In this document: in pieces, positions 43,745-52,903 of the stretch
How positions within the stretch are numbered: the first letter of the stretch is position 1
How the letters are laid out: the number at the start of each line of letters is the position of its first letter
Assembly (NCBI GenBank): GCA_902806435.1
Contig: CADCWO010000056.1
Span: 1-64,000 of the forward strand
DNA: 64,000 nt
Source: an uncultured Synechococcales cyanobacterium
GTDB taxonomy: Bacteria; Cyanobacteriota; Cyanobacteriia; Thermosynechococcales; Thermosynechococcaceae
Reading direction: 5' to 3'
The notes under the pieces: generated by a model
What the model was told of the DNA's origin: nothing
Databases searched by the model: none
The model's input: only the letters and a program-made list of their open reading frames with translations
Program-made: the position numbers and the translations under genes

Positions 43745-44809
43745 GTGGCTTTATACGCTGAATTACATCGCCACCTGGGCGGTTCCGTTGTCCCTCGTAT
43801 TCTTTGGCGCTATTTCCAGCGTAACCACCGAGAGCTAGCCCTGCGATTTCCAGACTACAGCGGCTTTGAAGCTTTCTATACCCGGCCTCGTAATACTTTA
43901 GATGAGTATCTAGAGCTGCACACCCTAGTAGAAAGTGTGCAGACCCCAGCAACGTTGCCTTACTTTGTCTATCACCTGATCCGGGGTGCTTATGTGTTTG
44001 AAAACCTGGCTTACTTGGAACTGCGCTATACCCCGTATCTACGGACTTGCGAACATTTAACCCAATCTGAGCGGATTGACCAAATGGCGGAAGTCGTGGA
44101 GGTTGTGGGTCAAGCTAGCCAACTAGAGGACTACCCGATCATCACCAGCCAGATTTTATGTATGCACTCTCGCCTGCCCTACGAAGTAAACCGGGCAATT
44201 GTTGATTTAGCCGCCCAATCAAAAGCCTATGTCTGCGGCATTGACTTAGCTGGAGGAGATACTTACTATTCTGAGCGTTTAGATGAATTCGTGGAATTGT
44301 ATGCTCGGGCGCGATCGCTTGGGCTAAACACCACCAGCCACCTCTATGAAACCAGGGGTGGTTGTTACCCCAAACTATTGCCTTACCTGATGCGAATCGG
44401 CCACGGCATCCAAATCCCGCTCCTGCACCCAGAACTACTACCGCAACTGGCAAGCGACAACCAGTGCCTAGAGGTTTGCCCTACCACTTACCTTCAAACA
44501 GGTACCCTAGAGGATTTGCAACAGCTCAAGCTAGTGTTTGAGCGCTGCTTTGCGGCAGGGGTAGACATTGCCATCTGCACAGACAATGCTGGGTTGCACA
44601 ATGTTCGCTTGCCCTTTGAGTACGAAAACCTTCTGACTCAAGATATTATTGGCTTTCAAGAACTGCAAATTTGCCAAGAAGCAGCTTTTCGACATGCATT
44701 CGCTTGGCCCTACCAACAGCCACCTACTTCAATGTTGACTGGACTTCTCAGGTCCCAGACAGCCAGTGATTTGAGCGGCACTCCAAGTTACTCTAGCGTT
44801 CCGAGCTGA
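43745..44809 (+). CDS. Adenosine-deaminase-family metal-dependent hydrolase
   Basis: This 354-residue TIM-barrel hydrolase starts GTG 43745 with a full AAGGAGG seven bases upstream. Metal ligands are His8 and His10 (ELHRHLGGS), the His of TSHLYE in place of the HAGE motif, and Asp in CTDN. RIGHGIQIP gives the conserved GHG. The order fits the adenosine/adenine/AMP deaminase group, but HLYET for HAGE and TDN for TDDP are unusual, so the substrate may differ. It is divergent from the TatA-type gene. Confidence 0.85.
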   Translation: MALYAELHRHLGGSVVPRILWRYFQRNHRELALRFPDYSGFEAFYTRPRNTLDEYLELHTLVESVQTPATLPYFVYHLIRGAYVFENLAYLELRYTPYLRTCEHLTQSERIDQMAEVVEVVGQASQLEDYPIITSQILCMHSRLPYEVNRAIVDLAAQSKAYVCGIDLAGGDTYYSERLDEFVELYARARSLGLNTTSHLYETRGGCYPKLLPYLMRIGHGIQIPLLHPELLPQLASDNQCLEVCPTTYLQTGTLEDLQQLKLVFERCFAAGVDIAICTDNAGLHNVRLPFEYENLLTQDIIGFQELQICQEAAFRHAFAWPYQQPPTSMLTGLLRSQTASDLSGTPSYSSVPS

Positions 44810-44849
44810 GCAAGGCACTGATTCTAATTATGTTCAACTCTCACCAGGG

Positions 44850-45248
44850 CTAGCCTTCTCGATTGAGGGCAGCTTCTACCTGGTTAAACTCTTGGTTCAG
44901 ACGAGCTTTAAGCTTCTCAGGCAAAGGTCGGTTGGGATAAGAGTTATAGTGTCCAGCCAAGGAGTTTAGAGCTGTACGCATAGTTGTGAAAGAGCTGAGG
45001 CCCTCAACTGAATCGTTGCGTCGATACTGAGAGAAAAACTCATTGATGTTGCCGCGAGCTGCTGCCTGGGCAGTGGCTTTGTCTGGTGCGTCGTCCGGTA
45101 GCTCAATTGCGGTTCTCAGGCTGTTAATGACACCCAAAGTGTCTTGCCGGTAGTTACCACTCAAATTGGTTGGAGAAGAGCAGCCAACGAGACCAATGGC
45201 GACTACGAGCGCTAAGGCAAACAGGCGAGATAGAAACCGCTGCATCAT
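44850..45248 (-). CDS. psb27: Psb27, photosystem II assembly and repair lipoprotein
   Basis: This 132-residue lumenal lipoprotein binds CP43 and blocks premature manganese-cluster assembly during photosystem II repair. The signal peptide ends in the lipobox AIGLVGC, and the mature part is a four-helix bundle with LSGNYRQDTLGVINSLRTAI, FFSQYRRNDSVEGLSSFTTM and NSLAGHYNSYPNRPLPEKLK, all typical. It converges with the deaminase gene and is divergent from cbiD. Confidence 0.93.
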   Translation of the reverse strand: MMQRFLSRLFALALVVAIGLVGCSSPTNLSGNYRQDTLGVINSLRTAIELPDDAPDKATAQAAARGNINEFFSQYRRNDSVEGLSSFTTMRTALNSLAGHYNSYPNRPLPEKLKARLNQEFNQVEAALNREG

Positions 45249-45374
45249 TTTGAAAGCTCACTATAACAAAGAATAAAAGTTGTCAAACCAAGTTCCTGGC
45301 AAATTACTTGAGAATGGTAGTGTCACGTCTAGTCCTAAGAATAGACTATATCTTGGGTATTTTCCCCATCGTCC

Positions 45375-46505
45375 ATGTTGTCATCCACTGTTGAGCAGTC
45401 CCCCCGATCTGGATACACCCTTCCCGTATTCGCCTGTGCAGCGGCGATCGCGGCTTTGCGTTGGTTACGGCAGCCCGAAAGTTTAGCATCTGTGACTGTG
45501 GATCTAGTTGAGCCAGCAAAGATAGTAACGATCCCGATTGAACAAGTTGCTGGGTTAAAAGTGGGAGCTGCTTTGGCGATTACCCACAGTGATCCTGGTG
45601 ACAATATTGACCTGACTCGCAACACCCCAGTCTGGGCTTACGTTGAGTGGGGCACTGAGGAGCAGATAGAAACAATCCAATTGCTGGGAGGTGAAGGTAT
45701 TGGCAAGCACAGTGATACTACGAAGCCAGCCATCTACGCCTACGCACGGCGGCTTTTTTATCACAACCTGAGCCACTGGCTGCAAGCAGGTGAAAAAATT
45801 CGGGTGACGGTGATTCTCCCGCAGGGGCGATCGCTGGCGCAACGCACTTCCAATGAAGCGTTTGGGGTTGTGGAAGGGTTGTCCCTGCTCGGAACAACGG
45901 GCATTTCCCAGCCGCTGAGTGCCCCTCAGCAGCTAGAGCAATTCCGCTCAGAGCTGCAAGCAAAGGCAGAGCATTCTTGCTTGGTATTTTGCATTGGTGA
46001 AAATGGCCTGGACTTAGCCCAGAAGTTGAGAATTAAGCCAGCACAATTGGTGAAAACCGCTAACTGGATCGGGCCGATGCTTGTCGAGGCTGGCTTACAA
46101 GAGGTGAGTTCAGTCTTACTTTTGGGCTATCACGGTAAACTGATCAAACTGGCTGGCGGCATTTTTCACACCCACCATCACCTTGCCGATGGCCGGCAAG
46201 AGATCTTGACCGCCCACGCTGCCAACTTAGGACTGCCGTTGCCAGTCCTCCAAAACCTGTTGAGCAGTCCAACTATGGAAGCTGCCCTAACCCGATTGCG
46301 GGACTTGGATAAAACAGGCGGTAGCAACTGGATGAATCAAATCTATGGCGCTTTGACCCACCAGATCGACCAGCGATCGCAGGCTTACATCCTGAAGCAC
46401 AGCAACCGGCAAGTAGTTGTCGGCTCCGCTTTGTTTGATCGCCAACGAGAGATTATTGCGATTAGTCCCGCAGGATCTTCTTTGCTCCAGCAATCTCGGA
46501 TATGA
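45375..46505 (+). CDS. cbiD: Cobalt-precorrin-5B C1-methyltransferase
   Basis: CbiD methylates C1 in the anaerobic (early-cobalt) branch of cobalamin synthesis. The 376-residue protein has RSGYTLPVFACAAAIAALRW (the family R-T/S-G-Y-T start), THSDPGDNIDLTRNTPVWAY near 75-95, and LGYHGKLIKLAGGIFHTHHH. No other cobalamin gene is nearby, and I saw no cobalamin riboswitch in the 126-base leader. Confidence 0.9.
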   Translation: MLSSTVEQSPRSGYTLPVFACAAAIAALRWLRQPESLASVTVDLVEPAKIVTIPIEQVAGLKVGAALAITHSDPGDNIDLTRNTPVWAYVEWGTEEQIETIQLLGGEGIGKHSDTTKPAIYAYARRLFYHNLSHWLQAGEKIRVTVILPQGRSLAQRTSNEAFGVVEGLSLLGTTGISQPLSAPQQLEQFRSELQAKAEHSCLVFCIGENGLDLAQKLRIKPAQLVKTANWIGPMLVEAGLQEVSSVLLLGYHGKLIKLAGGIFHTHHHLADGRQEILTAHAANLGLPLPVLQNLLSSPTMEAALTRLRDLDKTGGSNWMNQIYGALTHQIDQRSQAYILKHSNRQVVVGSALFDRQREIIAISPAGSSLLQQSRI

Positions 46506-46676
46506 AGCCGAAAATCGAAATTCTGTATCCAAGGCAACAAACTAACTTAATACCAAAAGTATGTCTTAGGTCTAGGTAAGACAGGCTTTCAGGAGGAAGT
46601 TGCTATTTGAAGAACAGCTGACAATTGTGATATGGCAACGATGCATTAAACATTTCCTTACTAGAGAGTCACAATC

Positions 46677-46865
46677 ATGGTTAGGACTGGAGAGCGGGTA
46701 ATTCACCAAACCACTGGGCAGATTGGAGAGGTGATCGGGTACGGGCACAAAATTTTCAATAGTGCTTATGAAACTACCCTTAAAGTTCTGGTAGCATCAA
46801 GCAATTCTGGTAAACAGCTTCAGGAGGACTTGTATTCAGCCTGGACAAAGTGTCAAGACGCCTAA
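46677..46865 (+). CDS. Small hypothetical protein (62 aa)
   Basis: This small protein has a likely SH3-like beta core: MVRTGERVIHQTTGQIGEVI, GYGHKIFNSAYETTLKVLVA, ending DLYSAWTKCQDA. The pattern R-V-x-H-x-x-T-G-x-x-G is seen in several small cyanobacterial proteins that I cannot name. A hairpin (GTCTTA/TAAGAC, 46563-46582) lies about 95 bases upstream. It is followed by another small gene on the same strand. Confidence 0.55.
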   Translation: MVRTGERVIHQTTGQIGEVIGYGHKIFNSAYETTLKVLVASSNSGKQLQEDLYSAWTKCQDA

Positions 46866-46925
46866 CCTAAAAAGCCTAAAAGCTAGCAGGGGGTGCATCA
46901 CTTGCATCAGGTCGAAAACATAGCT

Positions 46926-47165
46926 ATGAATACAGGAATGACACCAGAAATTCTAAGCATTGACCTGAGTGACGAAGAATATTTGCAACAAGTTGCTCAA
47001 GGTAGGGATCCAGTGCAGGAACAGATTCTTCTCATAAATCTGATCCGGGCTGGTGTCCCTCCCGAAGCAGCTCGCCAAGTTATACCTGTGCTCAATAAGC
47101 TAGACCGTTCACCAGATGAGGAAACTCTGGTTAGAAAAGTTTGGCGACGAGTCAGGAGCCAATAA
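46926..47165 (+). CDS. Small hypothetical protein (79 aa)
   Basis: This is an acidic, helical soluble protein: MTPEILSIDLSDEEYLQQVA, PVQEQILLINLIRAGVPPEA, LDRSPDEETLVRKVWRRVRS. No family is recognised. The start is uncertain: ATG 46926 is chosen, but GTG 46893 (adjoining a G-rich run) and ATG 46938 are in frame. A clear terminator lies 125 bases after the stop. Confidence 0.5.
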   Translation: MNTGMTPEILSIDLSDEEYLQQVAQGRDPVQEQILLINLIRAGVPPEAARQVIPVLNKLDRSPDEETLVRKVWRRVRSQ

Positions 47166-47289
47166 AACAAACTAGATTTACAGTTATTTTCAAGGACGGT
47201 CTACACTGCTATTGCACCTAGGGGTGAGTAACAGTATTGAAATTGCTAAAGCAGTTACTTAGCAAGAGGTTGAACCACGGGATAGCTAC

Positions 47290-47324
47290 TTGCTTCTTGT
47301 TATTACCTAAGAAGCAATTTTTTT
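47290..47324 (+). terminator. Intrinsic terminator
   Basis: TTGCTTCTT (47290-47298) pairs with AAGAAGCAA (47309-47317), followed by seven T. This is a typical Rho-independent terminator, closing the small-gene pair at 46677-47165. The rest of the 302-base gap to 47468 holds no gene. Confidence 0.75.
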
Positions 47325-47467
47325 GCATCAACTAACCTGCAGCAGGTTCAAACTACAGCTAATAAGCAGCTGAATTTACAACATAGAGTAGATAGTTACC
47401 AATCTTCTTCAAGGTAAAGACTAGTAACTATCAACTTTATTAGTGCGTCGGAAAGGAAGAAACAACA

Positions 47468-48031
47468 ATGGCCGTAGAACAAGGGCAAGATAAGTACGCA
47501 GTTGGCGTATTCCCTAACCAGCAAGATATAGATTCTGCATTTACCCAGCTTCAAAATTCTGGGTTTCCGATGAGCCAGGTGACAGTAATTCCCGCAGAGG
47601 CTAATCCGGGCCAAGTTCCAGAAGCTCAGGTGAGCCGTCCTTCCGCCAATACTACGATTAGAGGCGTTATAACTGGCGTGGCTACAGGTGGTGCCTTAGG
47701 TGCACTAGTGGGTGTCCTACTAGGTCTGGGGCTGGTACCTTTACCAGGCGCAGGACGGCTTGTAGAAGCTGGATCAACATCCACTACTCTCACAACTACT
47801 TCAATGATTGCCTTTTGGGGCGCAGCAATTGGTGGCTTCATCGGAGCATTTATGGGTAGTATCGTCGAAAAAAAGCAAGTTAACACCTACCATCACCAAT
47901 CGTCTCAAGGCCAGTACTTACTCAAGATCAGTGGTACAGATAACCAGCTTGATCAAGCTGAATCTATTCTGAGCGCCCAAGGTGTTCAGGACTGGTCAGT
48001 ATACAACTCAGCTCAACAATCATCAAGGTAG
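47468..48031 (+). CDS. General-stress-protein-like protein with glycine-zipper membrane segments
   Basis: This 187-residue protein has a ferredoxin-like N-terminal part (YAVGVFPNQQDIDSAFTQLQ) as in YflT/GspM-type stress proteins. Two glycine-rich hydrophobic segments follow (GVATGGALGALVGVLLGLGL and AFWGAAIGGFIGAFMGSIVE), and then a second small alpha/beta piece (YLLKISGTDNQLDQAESIL). Such proteins are common in cyanobacteria and their role is unknown. AGGAAG lies about ten bases before ATG 47468. It is followed by the interrupted cytochrome gene. Confidence 0.7.
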   Translation: MAVEQGQDKYAVGVFPNQQDIDSAFTQLQNSGFPMSQVTVIPAEANPGQVPEAQVSRPSANTTIRGVITGVATGGALGALVGVLLGLGLVPLPGAGRLVEAGSTSTTLTTTSMIAFWGAAIGGFIGAFMGSIVEKKQVNTYHHQSSQGQYLLKISGTDNQLDQAESILSAQGVQDWSVYNSAQQSSR

Positions 48032-48159
48032 CCGAAGCAGACCTGAAAAGTTAAGTTCGCTCATCAGATAGAGGGTGGATGTACTACTGGTTGTTAATTT
48101 GTTAACACCCGTTGCTAAGCTAGGTGCCTCAAACGTATGACTAGAGAAGAGAGTTATTC

Positions 48160-49170
48160 ATGCAGACAGTGAAGTCCATTCCTAGATCTCTATGGATAAC
48201 CTTTCTACTCAGTGCGGTCGCGCTGGTTGTTGGCTTTTTAGGTTATCGTCTTGAGCTAGCTTTACCCGCCACGCCAGATATCAACAACACCTATACCTCT
48301 CTGACCCAGCCCGCGCCCACCGCTCTTGGTTCCTATGACGTTTTGGGCCATGTGGTCAGCCCGCAGGAAGCGGCTCAGTTACAGCAGGAAGAGGCAGGGC
48401 GTGAGCAACTGTTACCAGAAAATGGTGCAGTCAAGGTTACTGAAGAGCTGCTAAGACTAGGGCGGCGCACGTTTTACTCAGAAACTTTCGGCAATGAGGT
48501 TTTCCAAACAGATGTGGTAGGAGCCTTGAAGGGACCGATTAACCTAGTGACGATGACCAAAGCGATCGCTGCGTTGGGGGGCAAGCCTACCACGAACCTG
48601 CAAGTTCCTGTAGACGAGGATTTTACCGTTGGCGGACGTACCTTTAAAGAAGGCACAATGCTCAACACTGGCTTGGACGTACCGGCGCGCTCCCTCTTAC
48701 CCTTAGGTTTACGGCCCAGCATTGCTCAGGGTAAACTACGAGTCGGCATCACCTGTGCCGCCTGCCACGCAGCCGTGGATAACCGCACGGGGCGTGTTCT
48801 GGAAGGGGCACCCAATAATGACCTTGATTCCGGTCTAATCCTGGCCCTGGCTACAAATTCAGCGGCAATGTTCCGCCAAACCAGTGTGAATCCTACCCAA
48901 GTGCCGCCAGGAGAACACACCTATATCAACGCTGATGGAAAATCAGCCCGCCTACCCGATGCCAAAGCACTGGAAAATGCCGTGGATGCTGCATTACTTA
49001 CTTGGCCCCCTGGCAACTTTGACTCCAGCGGTACCCTAGTCAATAATCCTTCCCAAAATCCTCCCTCTTACACGTTTGAGAACTACCCTTACGGTTGGAG
49101 TGGCTTCTCCTCAGTTGGCTGGTTTCATGGGTTGACCACGCTCAATAACAACGTCCATGCCACCAACTCA
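48160..49170 (+). pseudogene. Di-heme cytochrome c gene, 5' part (interrupted by IS630)
   Basis: This part has 337 codons with an N-terminal membrane anchor or signal (LWITFLLSAVALVVGFLGYR), a first heme site CAACH (TCAACHAAVDNRTG), and a domain like di-heme peroxidases (MauG/CcpA-like). The frame runs into the IS630 element at NNVHATNS and stops at 49188. The 3' part resumes at 50310 on the far side. The original enzyme would have ~677 residues and was probably periplasmic or lumenal. Unless the element excises, no two-heme product is made. Confidence 0.85.
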
Positions 49171-49184
49171 TACCAATCAGCGTT

Positions 49185-49700
49185 CTAAGGAGTAAGCTTC
49201 AGATGGGGGAAGTAGGTCATGGAGCTTAAATGCTCTGGCAGGTCGATGAGCCGCTTCAACCCCTCGCATAACGTGTTCATTACCGCATCTATTGAGTCAA
49301 ATACTCGGTTGTAGAAATGCTTTTCTCGGAGCTCCTCCCACACGTGCTCAATCGGATTCAGTTCAGGAGAGTGAGCAGGCTGAAAAAGCAGGCGGATGTT
49401 CTCAGGAATAACTAACTCCTGCGAGCGGTGCCAAGCTGCCCCATCCACTTGCATCACGATGAAGTAGTTAGCAAACTCCACTGAAACTTGCTCGAGAAAC
49501 AGATTCATCATCTGGGTATTGGCATAGGGCAGCACCAAGGTCGTCATTTGCCCAAGTTCAGGTGCGACTGCAGCATAGGCATAGACATACTCTCTGACCA
49601 GCTGCTTAGCAACTAGTGGTCTGGCTCCAGGGGGGCACCAAGCTTTCATCACCTGCCCGATGCGTCCAAATCTTGCTTCATCAGCAGCTAAAAGCAGCAC
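49185..49700 (-). CDS. IS630 copy B transposase, DDE catalytic part
   Basis: This 171-residue catalytic half has the acidic residues in ADEARFG, MQVDGAAWHRS and NPIEHVWEELR. The open frame extends upstream of the listed start to ~49765 (FSQQVEQLLGTRSVHDHRAV), overlapping the first frame in -1, so the two are probably expressed as a fusion. There are no internal stops. The 5.8-kb fragment is a decayed relative of this element. Confidence 0.8.
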   Translation of the reverse strand: MLLLAADEARFGRIGQVMKAWCPPGARPLVAKQLVREYVYAYAAVAPELGQMTTLVLPYANTQMMNLFLEQVSVEFANYFIVMQVDGAAWHRSQELVIPENIRLLFQPAHSPELNPIEHVWEELREKHFYNRVFDSIDAVMNTLCEGLKRLIDLPEHLSSMTYFPHLKLTP

Positions 49701-49729
49701 AGCTCTGTGGTCATGGACGCTTCTGGTTC

Positions 49730-50245
49730 CTAAGAGTTGTTCGACTTGCTGTGAGAAGTTTGCTTAAAGGCGGCCTGCTGTGCCGCTACTGCTTGAGGAT
49801 GAGCCGGCCGTGGCACGAGCTTACGCCACTGGTGCCTCTCCAGTAACCGGTAGATAGTTGATGAGTCTACTGCTTGGCCGACTTGTTGCTCAAACGCCTG
49901 CTGGATCAGCGCCACGGTACTGATATGCCCGGCTACTGCTTGCTCAACAAAGGGGGCGAGAAAGTTAACTTCGGCTTCCCAACTGAGGTAGCTTCTGCGT
50001 CGTCCTCCCTTGCCTGGAGTCTCGATTGCGGCTGAGCCAAAGCGATTGTAATCTGACACTACTTGATGCACTGTTCGAAGTGAGGTGCCCGTGTGCTTAG
50101 CGATTGCCTCTGCAGGCCGAGGGTCTACTAAAGCGTTATAGACGACCAACCACTTTTGCTGTTGTCGGAAGTTGGCGGCGCTGTTGAGCTTGGCTTTGAC
50201 TTGGGCTTCAGATAGATGTGTTGCTACTCGACTGACTCTAGTCAT
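49730..50245 (-). CDS. IS630 copy B transposase, N-terminal DNA-binding part
   Basis: This 171-residue first half has homeodomain-like helix-turn-helix segments (DPRPAEAIAKHTGTSLRTVH and SVSDYNRFG-like VSDYNRFGSAAIET). The frame ends shortly after TTTAAGCAAAC (49768-49758 on the minus strand), a word shared with copy A at the same place. The DDE frame is open in -1 from there. Confidence 0.8.
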   Translation of the reverse strand: MTRVSRVATHLSEAQVKAKLNSAANFRQQQKWLVVYNALVDPRPAEAIAKHTGTSLRTVHQVVSDYNRFGSAAIETPGKGGRRRSYLSWEAEVNFLAPFVEQAVAGHISTVALIQQAFEQQVGQAVDSSTIYRLLERHQWRKLVPRPAHPQAVAAQQAAFKQTSHSKSNNS

Positions 50246-50309
50246 ATAGATGCTCTAACTGCGTCATCTAACACACTATCAACCTTACGCCTCGGTTCAC
50301 AGATTGGTA

Positions 50310-51329
50310 TCAGACCCTACCACTGGCGCTGATGGCAGCCAACTGCTACTCGGTATTGATAAAGAAACCTACCTTGGCACCATTCTTCAAAATTCAGCTG
50401 ATCCAGCCTTCCGGTTACCAGAGGGGGCAAAGCCCTCCGAGTTCTTCAACCAAATAGATCCAACCCCAGGGGAACCAGGCCTCAACCAAACGATCAGAAT
50501 GCCTGGCTATCCTCAAGGCTCTATTTTTATGCTAGATGGGCTGATGGCAAACTCACCGGGAATGCCGGTAGCTGAGCAACTTAATGGAATGTCTGCTTGG
50601 CAAAACACCCTAGCTCCGCCCCCCCAAGCGCCTGGCGATCCAGAAACGCTGCGCAGGGGTGCAACTCTATTCACTCGCGCTGGTTGTGCCGAATGTCACA
50701 GCGGACGCTATTTTACCAACCATGACGTGGTTCCCCAGAATGAAGTTGGTACCCAGCCATCAAGGGCACCGACATTGGCTGCGTTCACCCGTATTTTCAC
50801 AACGCCAAAGACCTATCCCAGCAGCCTCTCTGTCCCCTTACCCCCCGATGCACCCGTACTGAATGTTCCCACTGACATCACCCCACAGGAAGTACAGCGG
50901 CTCGCTTATGGCCTTGGTAATTCTGCCGGCGGCTACAAAGTTCCCAGTTTGATTGGGCTTTACCTGACAGCACCTTATCTGCACGATGGCGGAGTTGCGG
51001 CTGGGCCAGCAGCCCTGAAGCAAGGCCTCCAAGGTAGCTTTGATATCGCCAATCCCAACCAACTGGGTATGGCAGGTACCTTAATCCAGCACATTCAACC
51101 CGATCCGGATGCCAGCTTGCGGGTGCTGGTGGATCGAACCTTACGCGATCGCGCGATCGCTGCTAATCGAGGAAACCCTGACCTACAGCAAGCAAATGTT
51201 GACGGTAGCGGCCACAATTACTGGGTGGATGCTCAAGCAGGCTTTACCCCTCAAGATCAAACAGATTTAGTTCAATTTCTGCTTTCCTTAGACGATGATC
51301 CACAGGTGCTTCCTGCTGTAGATCGTTGA
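50310..51329 (+). pseudogene. Di-heme cytochrome c gene, 3' part
   Basis: This part has 340 codons that continue the 5' part in the same frame once the element is removed (SDPTTGADGSQLLLGIDKET). It holds the second heme site CAECH (GCAECHSGRYFTNHD) and the C-terminal peroxidase-like motif YKVPSLIGLYLTAPYLHDGG, with a distal methionine/histidine region. It ends LVQFLLSLDDDPQVLPAVDR. It has no start of its own. Confidence 0.85.
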
Positions 51330-51447
51330 ATCCCTTGAGTGGGATAGGGGCGCTCAGGGGTGAAGTTAATCGTCGCTGCAAGCCCGCGCCTAGCAGTACC
51401 TCTAAATTTAGATACAGTTTATTAAAGATGCAAGCCTGAGGAATCTA

Positions 51448-52413
51448 ATGAGCTACCTGGAATCGACGGCAAAGTTTTACAGTGAGGTGGCACAAACGCC
51501 TGAAGTTGGCCTTTGTTGTGTCCAAAGTAGTCCTCTTCAACTGCCGGGGTTAAAAGTTCCTTGCCAAATGCAGGAGATGAACTACGGCTGTGGTACGACC
51601 GTACACCCTACGGAACTGTCGGGTGAACCAACGGTACTATACGTCGGCGTCGGTGGTGGCTTAGAGGCTTTGCAGTTTGCCTACTTTTCGCGCAGAGCGG
51701 CGGCGGTAATTGCCGTCGACCCCGTAGCCGCGATGCGGCAAGCAGCCGCCCGCAATTTAGAGGTTGCTGCTCAATCGAACCCCTGGTTTGATCCCAGTTT
51801 TGTGCAGCTCCAAGAAGGTGATGCGTTTGCCCTGCCTGTTCCCGATGCCTCTGTGGATCTGGTGGCCCAGAACTGTTTATTTAATATTTTTGAACCAGCA
51901 GACTTAGCCCAAGCACTGGGTGAAGCGTTCCGGGTTCTGAAGCCCGGTGGTCGCTTGGTGATGAGTGATCCGATTGCCACCCGGCCTATTCCTCGGCATC
52001 TTCAGCAAGATGAACGCTTACGAGCGATGTGTCTTTCTGGGGCCTTGACCTACGAGGAGTACGTGCAGCAGTTAGTCAGTGCTGGTTTTGGTCAAATCGA
52101 AATTCGAGCCCGTCGCCCCTATCGGCTTTTAGACCAGCAGACCTACAACCTGGAATCACACCTGCTGTTAGAAAGCCTTGATTCTGTATCTTTCAAACTG
52201 CCAATTCCAGAAGATGGCCCCTGTATCTTCACTGGTAAGACGGCAATTTACACAGGCTCCACCTCCTATGATGATGGGGCTGGCCATGTTCTCCAAGGCG
52301 GCGTACCCGCAGCTGTGTGCGATAAAACCGCTGTCAAGTTGTCACAAGTCCTGCCTGAAAAAGTTTTAGTGACGCCATCCACCTGGCACTACGATGGTGG
52401 TGGCTGTTGCTAA
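51448..52413 (+). CDS. arsM: Arsenite methyltransferase ArsM (arsenosugar type)
   Basis: This 321-residue AdoMet-dependent enzyme methylates trivalent arsenic. The SAM site is VLYVGVGGGLEALQFAYFSR, with VDPVAAMRQAAARN and FRVLKPGGRLVMSDPIA downstream. Cysteines placed to bind arsenic are GLCCVQ, NYGCGTT, the lone Cys in LRAMCLSGAL, and a terminal YDGGGCC. Together these fit the ArsM variant found with arsenosugar synthesis genes. No arsS or arsR is adjacent. The split cytochrome gene ends 118 bases upstream. Confidence 0.88.
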   Translation: MSYLESTAKFYSEVAQTPEVGLCCVQSSPLQLPGLKVPCQMQEMNYGCGTTVHPTELSGEPTVLYVGVGGGLEALQFAYFSRRAAAVIAVDPVAAMRQAAARNLEVAAQSNPWFDPSFVQLQEGDAFALPVPDASVDLVAQNCLFNIFEPADLAQALGEAFRVLKPGGRLVMSDPIATRPIPRHLQQDERLRAMCLSGALTYEEYVQQLVSAGFGQIEIRARRPYRLLDQQTYNLESHLLLESLDSVSFKLPIPEDGPCIFTGKTAIYTGSTSYDDGAGHVLQGGVPAAVCDKTAVKLSQVLPEKVLVTPSTWHYDGGGCC

Positions 52414-52449
52414 TCTTTCAAATCTGCTTGGAAAAGTTTTAGTGCCTAT

Positions 52450-52545
52450 CTGCCTAAACTCAGCTTCCAGAACATGAACTAGTTCTTGATTTCCTTTGGT
52501 TCTAGTCACCTGAAGCCGATGTTCTAAAATGCGTTGAATGAATTC
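52450..52545 (-). pseudogene. Truncated copy of the small protein at 54936-55115
   Basis: The minus strand reads IQRILEHRLQVTRTKGNQEL, then VHVLEAEFRQIGTKT, matching IQRSLEHRLQVARTKGNQEL and VHLLEAEFNQLGAQN in the gene 2.4 kb away. There is no start codon and a stop lies just upstream, so it is a partial duplicate. The rest of the 490-base gap (52414-52903) has no gene that I can support. Confidence 0.75.
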
Positions 52546-52903
52546 GCGTCAGCCCCTATCCCTCTTCAGGGTAGGCGACTACATGTTGCTGGATAAAGAT
52601 ACTCTACCCGACAGCACATCTTGGGATTGGACAGGTGGTAGCTCAACCCAATCTTGCATGCCTAAATGCAGCAGGAGCGAGCCTGTCTCAAACCCCTGTT
52701 AGTTCACCGCGATCGCGACTGTTAAATTCTTAGCCTCAAGGTTACCTGCCACAGCACCATCACTGTGCGTTGCATTTTCTGCCATGTCATTGACTAACTG
52801 CGATGCTAGAAAGCACCTGAGTGCAGGGACATGGCAACTCAGCCAAACCCTAAATATGCGCAGCTCACTATGATGAGAGGGCAGTGGCAGATGAAGTGGC
52901 GGC

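Larger units (their letters stand above)
49171..50309 (-). mobile_element. IS630-family insertion sequence (copy B)
   Basis: The element is about 1.14 kb, with ends TACCAATCAGCG on the left and, inward from the right, TACCAATCTGTG. It carries two minus-strand transposase frames. It lies inside the cytochrome gene and is flanked by TCA on both sides (49168-49170 and 50310-50312). Removing the element with one TCA copy restores the reading frame exactly. The usual IS630 duplication is TA, which would leave the gene out of frame. Confidence 0.88.

Noticed and set aside
45249-45374. Possible cobalamin riboswitch before cbiD
   Set aside because: The 126-base leader is too short and lacks the conserved B12-box core.
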